DNA of 64,000 nt, from contig JAZAYU010000005.1 in the NCBI GenBank assembly GCA_038501625.1, forward strand, positions 9,015,484 through 9,079,483. Direction: 5' to 3'. Of the stretch, positions 54,332 through 64,000 are shown one piece after another. Below the pieces are notes generated by a model. The model ran no database searches. It saw only the letters and a list, made by a program, of their open reading frames with translations, and had not been told where the DNA came from. The stretch is from Corbicula japonica. Its lineage: Eukaryota > Mollusca > Bivalvia > Venerida > Cyrenidae. Position 1 is the first letter of the stretch; each line of letters starts with the position of its first letter. The translations under genes and the position numbers were made by a program.

Positions 54332-57300
54332 AATGAAATGGAGGAGTCGATACCATTAGAGCTTTGTGTCGAGAAACCGTATGAGTATAAGTTGTGTGAC
54401 AAGTCAGTCTGTATCCGACGTGGAAAGTCTTGTCGTAAGTTTTATGCTTACCATCGTTTGGGATGGATCGAAAAAATATTGTTTATCAGTGTAAATATTG
54501 AGTTGCGCTCAACCCGAGCCTGCAATATTTTCATATTTGTCATGTCCATTGGCTTTTGAAGTTCCCTTTTCATCTACTAGAAACTCTGAAATAAATCTCT
54601 GAGCCTATGTAAAACTGTTAATGGAGACCAGTTACATTTCCAAGGATCTGATTGGTCACCAATATCCTGTTTAGAATTCTTCGTCACTTATCCTTGCAAG
54701 ATATCCCAGCCTCAATTTCGCTAGGCGCGCCTTAAAAAGTAGCAACATTTATTGATTTTGATTAAAGTTTATATTGATAACCAATCTTACTTAAGTCAGA
54801 TCTAACAAGATGACGGCCCCAGACACCGTACATAAGTAATAGCGGTTTTCCGCGATAACTATTTTTAGAAATTGTCAACACAGGAAGCATGATTTATAAC
54901 GCTCGCAAAATGAGCTGAAGATGTCATTACATTAGAAATGAATGCTATACTACATAAACACATATATCTCCGGTAAAATACGAAGGCTGTCAGCACTTTC
55001 CATGGTTTAAAATGCTATTTTACTTTCACTTAAAAAATGCGATTTTGTGGGTGACAATCTGATTGGTTCAAAGGGTTAGTGATAACGATTTAGTAACTCA
55101 TCGTCAGATCCTGATAGCGTAGTGGTTTTCAGGAAATGATTTTAATCAGATTGCATTGATAACGACCTTTTTAGTTATGAGGCACACAATTTAGGTCGTC
55201 TCACACAGCAAAAACGGAGAAAAGAGAAGAGAACATGGTTATACAATGATCAGTTTCAAAGTAGACGATATAAACAATTAACGAAAATGAGAACCCGAGG
55301 GGTTACCGCCTTGGAAAGTGTCAATCCGTTTCTCAAATGGTACAACCCATAGGGTAGAAATTCATAAAAAAAACCTGTTGATTTCAAGTCTTGTTGTAGT
55401 TATCCTTGATCTCACTAATCAATTGACAAATTCTGTCAAATTTTCTAGTAGACCATCTTGTTCTTGATGTTTTGTTATTAGTCCGTGTGTTGTGTAAATA
55501 CATATACTTTTAATATTAGACAATATATATCATTTCTTGCAGAAACATATTGATAAAGTTATTCGATATTTTATATTAAATAGGGTTCAGTTATGTTTTG
55601 TGGTCAATCGAAAACAATGCTACTGTTATATTACACAGTACATAAACAGAATGTCTCTACTATCGAACTTTTTCTTTTTCAGCGTGTTTACCAGATGTTG
55701 AATTTCGCTGTTCTTTGGGAAACTGTCTACCGAAAAAGTTTAAATGTGATGGTTTAAAACATTGTCTTTATGGCGAAGACGAGAAAGATTGTGCTCCTTT
55801 GCCCGAAGAACCTCTCCCACTCTGTGAGTTGCGCTTTGCGTAAAAAATGATTTTCAATCTTAATTATCATAATGTTTAATGTCTGTGATGCTTTTTCTCG
55901 AATCAGTGACATTTATTGATAAAAAGACAGACTTTAAATTTATTTATGAAATGACTGGTTTGCATCCGGACTTTGACGGATGATTAAGAAGTGACTTCAT
56001 ATTTGCACTGTTGCTTAAATCGAATATCGGCACTCATTATTATAAATATCACAAACGCGCGGTTCATAATTCCAACTCTAAAAAAACAACAACAGAACAA
56101 TGCTATATTAATTGCAAAAACATATGACCTAAATTCTACAGATTTATCGATAATGAATGTAGATGGATAACATGCATATCTATTATTGTTGTCTATATAA
56201 ATCACAAGCAATAATATCACTAAATGAATCTGTACGTAAACACAGTAAAAAATACCGTAAATCGGGATTTCCCTTGTTTAATTGGCCTAATTCGCCACCA
56301 ATATGAAAAGGCATGTCCTAAAGTCCGTATTTCTACTTATTTTTAATTTGATTCGTAAACAAGTGTAATAAAAAGTGAAATATGCATAACAGGAATGGCC
56401 ACATTCAGAAGACACAGCTTCCTCACAAAGCAAAAATGTAGAGAGAAAAAGGGAGCATGGGTAACAAGATGATCGATTTCAAAATAGACACCACAAACAA
56501 TTAACGAAAATGAGTACAAGAAGTGTTACTGCCTTGTAACGGTCAGTGGCAAAATAGTGTAAATTTGAGCTAAACTAAATGAAACAAAATCGTGAGTGTA
56601 AATGACAGAAACATAAACAACAACAACTACAACAACAACATCCTGATGCTTTGACTGCTATTTCAGCTTCTACACATTCAACTATCGGTACAGAATCCCA
56701 GCTGGTTCAGATAGAGACGAAAGGCTTATCCCTACCACTAATTGTGGTGATATCGTCCTTGTGTGTTTTCCTGTTTGCCCTTTTGTTAATACTGGTGTAC
56801 GTAGTCGTTAGCAGAAGAAACACCAGAAACACATCAAGGGAGTCACAGTCGGGTAAATTATTAAATATTTTATATATTTCTTTTAATTTTAGTGAACAAT
56901 TTTGTTTGTAAAATCCGTATTTATCAGTCCTTTTTTAATTATGGAAAAAAAGTTCATTATGCATCTCAGCATTCAGAAAACACAACCACCAAACACCAAA
57001 GCAGGGAGGAAAATAGAGTACGGGTTTAAAAATGATCAATTTAAATATTCCATCACAACAATTAACGAAAAGGAGAACCTGAGGGGTTACCATCTTGGAA
57101 CGGTCAGTGATAAAACCATGTGCCATTGGGGGATTCGAACCAGGGTCTAGGGAGCACCAACTTTATTTTTGCTTTAACAGGTACACATACTCGTATTAAA
57201 AACAAGTAAAAGTTCTCTTTGCAAATTTTCTGCAACCAAGCCATCAATCGACAATGTTTCATGCAAAGTACACCAACGTATGAAACATAGGAGCCTTATG

Positions 57301-58875
57301 GAGTTGTCAAGTTGGGTACTCAATGACCATATCGGGATCTGGGCATCTGAAGTCAATTCACAGGAGCACGACGGCTGGAATATATTAAAGAAACATATCG
57401 AGTTTCAACGATCTTTGCAAGATTTCCCTAGAAAACTATAAAGACTCTTAAACCCCTGCCACTGTCGTTCAAACAAAGAGGTTAGCTGTAGTAATGGATA
57501 GTTTGCTTGCTTTTATGAAGTCAGTTTTACAATCTCTATTAATATCAGGTTCAATTAATAGGCCTAGTAACTGCTGAAAGATATTCACACGTTATCAACA
57601 TTTTAAAGAATTAACACATAGTTGCCTATAAGAATCATCAGAGTGTTCTAACAAACAATCGACCATCTTCCTTTTCTCTCTACTTTTTACTGTGTGGCTA
57701 TGTTTTCTGAGTGAGATATTTCCTAATGTGAAAACATTCACTTATTTCGAAAGAATATCATCAATAAATATAATTCTGCAACAGAAGTATCACCAGCTAT
57801 CTGCAAATAGACAGAAAATCACTTTTCCTTTGAATGCCGTTGAGCAGGATACTTATGGACGTTTATGCTATTTCTAAATTTACTTTTGTTGGAATATTTT
57901 GGCCAGATTAAATATGGCGGGTTAAAATATCCCAGTCAATATAGATTCGGAAATTGTGCAATCACCCAAAAAATATACTTTCTTGCTCTTTAAATTTTGC
58001 ATTTAGCGTCGTCTGTGATATGCAACATTAATATTCGTAGATCCCCCTTCAAAAGTCTATATTCAGTTTCTCCTTCCAGTTACCACCTATGAAGGTATGA
58101 ACAGGATCAGTCTAATTATACCTGCAATATTTTGATTATTTTGTCTAGTTCAAAGGCTTTCAAAGTTTCATTTTTCATCTATTATAAACAGTCATTGTGA
58201 ATATATCTTTCAGCTTCTGTACCTCTAAGGAAAAGCTATATCCGTGCTGGTAGTGACATTGTCCTAGACGATGAAGAAAGGATTCCCGATGTTTACACAA
58301 ACATGAGGCACATGGAATATGACCTAAAATCACCCTACTATCCGCTCTTGAGACCTTTATGTAATAATATAGACCAACAACTTATAGATAAGCAATCGAA
58401 AACAGTTGAAGAAGAAAATATTGAAGAAGACAGAATTAATCAAACATCAACAAGTAAGGGGGATAACTGCGCTACAACTGAATGTCCCAAGTCGGAGAAT
58501 ATTGCGATCGGTCATTACACGTCGTGCAAACAAAATCTTGCCTTAAAATCTGGTGTTGAAATATACGACATGAATAATCAAAGTCCCAACAAAATTAGCG
58601 GTTTAGGGAGATATACCTTTAAACCACGAATAAAATATCTGAAAAGCGTGCCATTTACCGAAATCGAGGTGAAAGATAGAGAGAAATTGTACGTTATAAA
58701 CAGTTACAAACATTGCGCGGGAAAAAGCATATTGCCAGCAACTTTGAACTTTGATAAAGATCCAGAAATATTTACAAAGAAATTTGCTAACGATCTACTT
58801 TGTTCGTCAACTCCAAGACAACCAGTAAGACATTTAGCAAAACCCGTTGTTGAGCCCTGTTCGCAAGCAAGTTAA
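54332..58875 (+). CDS. Single-pass membrane protein with LDL-receptor class A modules (3' four exons)
   Basis: Exons 54332-54434, 55683-55823, 56667-56852 and 58214-58875 (TAA at 58873) have GT-AG introns, all phase 1 after the first exon, and encode 363 residues. Residues 12-34 hold four cysteines in the spacing of a half LDLa module. Residues 36-71 form a six-cysteine LDLa module (C36, C44, C49, C56, C62, C71) with the signature CDGLKHCLYGEDEKDC. Two positions that are usually acidic calcium ligands are H61 and Y64, while D57, D67 and E68 remain. A Ser/Thr-rich stalk leads to a membrane helix at about 102-130, then SRR and a cytoplasmic tail of about 220 residues encoded mostly by one exon. 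The tail has VYTNM near residue 171. An in-frame TAG lies just before the first exon and no signal peptide is visible, so an upstream exon is expected but was not found. Likely a surface receptor or adhesion protein; ligand unknown. Confidence 0.85.
54485..54590. repeat. Dispersed repeat with GCGCTCAACCC, third copy, LDLa intron
   Basis: AAATATTGAGTTGCGCTCAA, CCGAGCCTGCAATATTTTCA and TTTTGAAGTTCCCTTTTCAT are shared with the copies at 44860 and 46215; the GGGGCTAGGC section is deleted. The CTGCAATATTTTGATT region at about 58120-58190 is a further remnant. Confidence 0.6.
55195..55335 (-). mobile_element. tRNA-derived SINE-like repeat, inverted, LDLa intron
   Basis: AAACAATTAACGAAAATGAG and ACCCGAGGGGTTACCGCCTT are the reverse complement of the family's 3' half. 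The tRNA-like head is lost. Confidence 0.72.
56385..56545 (-). mobile_element. tRNA-derived SINE-like repeat, inverted, LDLa intron
   Basis: AACAGGAATGGCCACATTCA, AAATGTAGAGAGAAAAAGGG, AATTAACGAAAATGAGTACA and CGGTCAGTGGCAAAA are present. It lies about 120 bp before the transmembrane exon. Confidence 0.75.
56945..57175 (-). mobile_element. tRNA-derived SINE-like repeat, inverted, with a clean B-box
   Basis: Contains GGGGATTCGAACCAGGGTCT, whose reverse complement holds GGTTCGAATCC, a perfect tRNA B-box match. It also has AACGAAAAGGAGAACCTGAG. This copy best shows the tRNA origin of the family. Confidence 0.82.
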
Positions 58876-58999
58876 TGATGTTCAAATCATTCAAATGTGC
58901 TCAATTATATTTAAACTAGTTTATGATGTTAAAATCTGCCAAATGTGCTCATTATATTTAAACTTGCCGAATAATTTTAACTACGGGAGTGTTCAATAT

Positions 59000-59940
59000 T
59001 TAAGTTCTAGGCCTTGTGGTTTCAGACAAGAAGATTTTAAAAGTTTTTCCTATATAAGTCTTTGTAAAATGAAGTGACCCCTGTGGCGGGGCCAATTTTG
59101 ACCCCAGGGAAATAATTTGAACAATCTTTGTAGAGTTCCACTAGAGTGTGCTAAATGCCAAATATCTAAGCTCTAGGCCTTGTGGTTTCAGACAAGAAGA
59201 TTTTTAAAGTTTTTCCTATATAAGTCTATGTAAAATGAAGTGACCCCTGGGGTGGGGCCAATTTTGACCCCAGGGAAATAATTTGAACAATCTTTGTAGA
59301 GTTCCACTAGAGGGTGCTAAATGCCAAAGATCTAAGCTCTAGGCCTTGTGGTTTCAGACAAGAAGATTTTTAAAGTTTTTTCTAAATAAGTCTATGTAAA
59401 ATGAAGTGACCCCTGGGCCGGGGCCAATTTTGACCCCAGGGAAATAATTTGAACACTCTTTGTAGAGTTCCACTAGAGGGTGATAAATGCCAAATATCTA
59501 AGCTCTAGGCCTTGTGGTTTCAGACAAGATGATTTTTAAAGTTTTTCCTATATAAGTCTATGTTAAATGAAGTGACCCCTGGGGCGGGGCCAACTTTGAC
59601 CCCAGGAAAATAATTTGAACAATCTTTGTAGAGTTCCACTAGAGGGTGCTAAATGCCAAATATCTAAGCTCTATGCCTTGTGGTTTCTGACAAGAAGATT
59701 TTTAAAGTTTTTCCTTTAGGTTGCCATGGCAACCAGAGTTCTGCTTGGAATTCCATTTTTGAACAATTTTGAAAGGGCATCATCTAAGCATTATTCCTGT
59801 GAAGTTTCATCAAAATTGGCCAAGCCGTTTCAGAGAAGAAGTCGATTGAAGCAATTGTTGACGACGCACGACGCACGACGGACGACGGACATCAGGCGGT
59901 CACAAAAGCTCACTTTGTCACTTCGTGACAGGTGAGCTAA
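59000..59940. mobile_element. 5'-truncated relative of the GCTCACCTGTCA element with 166-bp tandem units
   Basis: GCCTTGTGGT recurs at 59011, 59177, 59343, 59509 and (one change upstream) 59675, an exact 166-bp period. The right end TGACAGGTGAGC matches the element at 15761-16962, but the left terminus is missing. It starts about 125 bases after the stop codon of the LDLa gene, so it is probably transcribed as 3' UTR. Confidence 0.88.
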
Positions 59941-62900
59941 AAATGAGAAAACTAATAACAATGTAACGTAACACATAAAGCATAGAATTCTGCAGGAATT
60001 TGGCTTTATGAATTCAGCTAAAGGGGGTGGAATTAATTAAACGGGTCGAATCAGAAGGATATAAAAAGAACATTGAAAGCCATCTGAGCCTTGCCAAACT
60101 CCAGTCTGTTCATTGGCAGGAAATGCATACATCACTTGACCGCTTGACACGAACATTTAAATATTCAAATCAAATAATTTTACTAGATTTTTTTTAAATT
60201 TTTGCATACTTCCCATAGATTAACAATAATTATTGTTTGCTCTCAGCAATACAAAGCGTCAGAAAAACTTACAAACAAATCCAATGGTATGTTAATGCAT
60301 TGCTCACCCTTAGCCTCAATGAAATTATTATTGGTTACTAGAATTCTCAAGGTGTTTTGTTAATTACTGTCATCGAATTACTGTATTATTTATAAACCGA
60401 AAAGTCAATATAGCATATAAATATTCATTTACTATTTTAGAGAAAAGAGAAAATACTCAGATATTATAGATCTAGCAGTTATCTTATCGATGGTGATGAA
60501 AGCGGATAAAATGTTGATACTGATTTTCCAATCCTGTGCAATTGTTTATTGATTGTTATTGGAATGTACTTATAATGTTTTGCTATTTAACTTTGTTTTA
60601 GCAGTATTGTGTTTTATTTTCGCTAGTCGGATATACTCTGTGTTATTGCATGTACCTGTCTTATACATTGTATTTTGGACAGGTTTAAAAAATATTAAAG
60701 TAGAGAATGTTGAACACATTTAACTACACACACAGCTGATTTGTTTTCTGTTTTCCTCTATGTATTATCCAAATATATTTAACATTCACATCTGTATAAT
60801 TATCCTCACGGAAACTGCAAAATACATAAATATAAAAGAGAATTAAAAATATAAAGATGTCGCCTTTACTTATTAGGGATAATAACAGAGGAATTGTCAA
60901 AAAGGTCACAGCTCATGGGTCAAAATCGGAATATAAATGTATACGTATAAATTTTATCTTCGGTCGACTTTCGACAAACTGGTGGAAGTTAATCATATTT
61001 CATTAAAATAGTTTAGTCTTCAGTTTTGCAATGATCAGTGTGAACACTTAAATGGTAGTTCAGTTATGGTCAGGAAGTCAGCAAAAGATGCTTCTTCGGC
61101 TATTTACTACAAATTTCGATTTCAGTTAGATTTTGGCTTGCGACAAAAACATCAAACGCGTAGGGCGGCGAATGCTATTTCCTTTGAAAAGTAGCGGAAA
61201 AGTTTAAGTGACATAACGCTGTTCATAGTCTATTACGCCTTCAGGTTGCTAAACTTTAAGGCAAAACTTTTATTATTGATTCAGTGCTTCATGTACCATC
61301 CTTAGAAAACGAATTTTTGTTTCAACATCCGCATGGAGAATGAATCCACAGCGACAAAAATTTTATCGTCAGCAAAACCTTATTTAGAAGTAGAAGGCAG
61401 TGTCTTCTGATTGAAGCGGCAGTTCTAACAGTAATCGCATGACAAAAAACGTGATCGGCGTCTTGTGAAGTGCTGCAGTTCAACAGATGTTTACGGAGGT
61501 CGCTGGCTGGGTCAATATTTACTTGAAATCGAAATTTGTAGTATTTTCTTAACTTTTATACTGCCATGGTTGAGCTTAAATATTTGAATGGTATTGTTCA
61601 GAAAGAATTTCACAACAGTAGGACACGTCATTAATAAACTGGGTGTTTTCACCTTTTAGCATGTTAAGTACAGTTTGTCAACAAGTTCCGGTTATGAATC
61701 AGTTCCGGTTAACTTTTTTAATTGATATCACATGAAAGAAATATTTCAGTAAAACGTTTGAAAATGCTAAAAAATTCGTTAAGATTAGCATTTGAACTAA
61801 ACATTGGCGAAATTGAACTTTTAGTCTATTGTTTACTTCTGGTCAAGTGCCGCATTGACAAAGACTATTGCAGACGCTCGTGTGCAAAGTTTGGTAACGC
61901 GTAGCAGCTAAGCGTGACATCCATCGCAAACACATAACTTAAATGGCCTCAAAAGGATAAATTGGTATTATAAAAAATTGGGTTTTATTATGGTCTTATC
62001 ATCGCAAGCACAATCGTCTGAATAAGATATATGCATTCTGTTTTTGTGACGGTTTCTGTGAGGCAAGCGTTTCAACTAGTTTCGGATCAGTAATTGTGAA
62101 TCAGCTGGTAGTGTAGATTCAAGAGTTAGAATTCTTTTCTGGACGAATTATGGGTCATGTATAATATTTTTTATTTAACTATTAATAGATGATGTTTAAT
62201 ACGTCCATCTTGTTTGACCCAAGAGAGATAAGAGGGTTACTAAAAAAGTTCAGAAAAGATGTTGTTTTGGTAAATACGTGATGTTTGTTACTTATGCATT
62301 CAAAATTAATGTTTTAAAAATAAAATGTATTGTTATGAACGTTTTTATGGGTAGAAACCTTAGTTTCTGAAGTGAAATTGTTGAGTGATTTTTACGGGGT
62401 AGAAGAACTTTTTGAACATCCCTTTCAATAACGGAAGTTATGTTTGATTGCTTTCCCTTTGCATGTAAATATTGTATTGAAAGGTTCTTGTTAACCTTTA
62501 ACAATTTCATTGTGATCAAAGATTTCTTACCACTAGTCTAATGTTTATTGCATAAAACACCTTTTTACTTTGTATCATTTAATTGCAACATCTATTTATG
62601 TCAGAAGTTCTCATGTCCATGTTTTGTGATATCTAGTCTAATTAAACGTTTTTACTACATTGCTTAACTAATTTAGACAATATCCACTTCCCTCTAGCCA
62701 TGTATCTTTTATCCATGCTGATATTCTTCAAGATATCATAATCACATCATTGCCAGTCATATGTGATATTCAATAAGTTTGTTCGGCTACAAAATTTATT
62801 TTATTTTTCTCTTCTTAACAGCCCTTGTGACACAAATGACAAAAATGGTTTAAACTGTTCATAAACATCAAACCGAGTTCAGACAGCATAACATACCTTT

Positions 62901-63429
62901 CCTAAAAATTAACTTATGACCCAGACAGATTGTGTTCGCAAAAGTGCGAAAAGTGCGTAATTTATGAGGCTGGTGATAAATATCCAAGTGCGTGACATTA
63001 TAATACTCTTAAAGGTGCCTCTTTACGTATTACGTATAGACGAAAATATTAAGTGTGTTTTTTAAATAAAAAGTTATAATATAAACTGTAAAAGACCTGT
63101 TAAAAAGTAAACGTGATGTAAAATTCTTACAAAATTAAGTGAAGATATTTATAGGCAATGCTTTTATAGCGTTAATTTCGCAGTACGTTCACCCACAACT
63201 AATTCTAAATTGTAAGAATTGGTCCAAAAGTTCGGCGAATTCTGCTACTTTTCAGTCATGTATTCACATTATAAAGTGGTGCAACTAATATTAACTAAAT
63301 CGAATTCCGCCCTGAACTGTGAAAATGCATTTTTAAAGCTTTTATTAACCACATTCAAATTAATCTTGTTTTTCACTTCCCAACCCCTATTGGAGATATA
63401 GACTTACTTAGTTTAATCAAAATGTGTAC
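59941..63429. other. Gene-free flank, no recognisable coding sequence
   Basis: AT-rich sequence with stop codons in all frames at short intervals. Apart from the inverted repeat at 61105-61543, I see no repeat family shared with the rest of the window and no splice-site-bounded coding block. Confidence 0.6.
61105..61543. repeat. 439-bp region bounded by 20-bp perfect inverted repeats
   Basis: TACTACAAATTTCGATTTCA (61105-61124) is exactly inverted at 61524-61543. No convincing open frame lies inside. It could be a small non-autonomous element; target duplications were not evident. Confidence 0.7.
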
Positions 63430-63560
63430 CCTTACTTGTGTAGATACTTGGTTGCGCTCAACCCGGGGCTAGGCAGCGTGGGCGCTAATATTCATTACCA
63501 TTACAGCCCATGGCAAAGCACAATCAAATCGATCCTGCAATATTTGTATAAAATAAAGCA
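63430..63560. repeat. Dispersed repeat with GCGCTCAACCCGGGGCTAGG, fourth copy
   Basis: GTTGCGCTCAACCCGGGGCT, ATTACCATTACAGCCCATGG and CGATCCTGCAATATTTGTAT match the other copies. It is the best preserved example of the head of this family. Confidence 0.65.
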
Positions 63561-64000
63561 CGAGTTTGTGTATGAAAAACAAATTTATGAATCACAAATA
63601 AAATTAAAGCACTGAGTTACATGATGGAAAGGGTATCTGTAAAGGAAAGTCCCATGAGTGTAATAAATTAATTCCCGTATCAAGTTTACAGAAAGATACT
63701 CAAGAAAACCGACTATAAACATCTCAAGACACAACAAAGTTAACTGCTCACCGCCTTTTTATAATGTTTGGCCATACAACGAGGCAATTTGAGAGTGAGC
63801 GTGTTGTCGTGTTGCTGTTTTTTTGAAAATTATAATATTACACTGTTTGATCTTTCTATATTTCTTCTAATTATATATGTTTGGAAGATGTGTTTATTTG
63901 CTCAGGTTGAACTAATTCTTTTTATATTTGGACCATACGTCGCTGATCTGAAAATACCGCAATAAAGATTCTATGTTCACCGTTATATGTACACCATCGT

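Overview
This is a eukaryotic nuclear window: AT-rich, intron-rich, low in gene density and saturated with short DNA-transposon-like repeats. It suggests an invertebrate, most likely a bivalve mollusc. That is inferred from TMEM208 with animal-style introns and from repeat families that, from memory, are typical of bivalve genomes: a GTCTCCC-ended array with AGGTCA runs, an element ending GCTCACCTGTCA, and short foldbacks built on GTGTAGATC. I cannot confirm the species.

Three genes are well supported by splice structure. (1) 1039-5720, plus strand: the 3' part (six exons, about 334 residues) of an unrecognised protein with TPR-like helices; its 5' end lies left of the window. (2) 12562-20235, minus strand: a complete six-exon TMEM208 (SND2) gene of 158 codons, from ATG to stop, convergent with gene 1. 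(3) 54332-58875, plus strand: four exons of a single-pass membrane protein with LDL-receptor class A cysteine modules, one membrane helix and a tail of about 220 residues; the signal-peptide exon was not found. A weaker minus-strand coding candidate lies at 47100-47305, near an exact 120-bp triplication that is itself open for 40 codons per unit on the same strand.

Layout: 0-6 kb is gene 1 with introns full of foldback elements. 6-12.5 kb is intergenic and holds a 145-bp tandem array (6642-7880) rich in nuclear-receptor-like half-sites, plus several foldbacks. 12.5-20.2 kb is TMEM208, whose introns contain nested mobile elements. 20.2-54.3 kb is a gene desert with a complete 1.44-kb terminal-inverted-repeat element (22832-24275, 5-bp target duplication), satellites, microsatellites and old duplicated blocks (about 30-36 kb related to 42-46 kb). 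54.3-58.9 kb is the LDLa gene, followed by a 166-bp tandem array. 60-64 kb shows no recognisable gene.

The most notable feature is a family of about 15 near-perfect 115-150 bp palindromes, each with paired CCAAT motifs in the stem and TATA-like ends. Some are inserted inside a second foldback family, so relative ages can be read. The genes share no pathway: TMEM208 is an ER-targeting housekeeping factor, the LDLa protein is probably a surface receptor, and the TPR-like protein is of unknown role.
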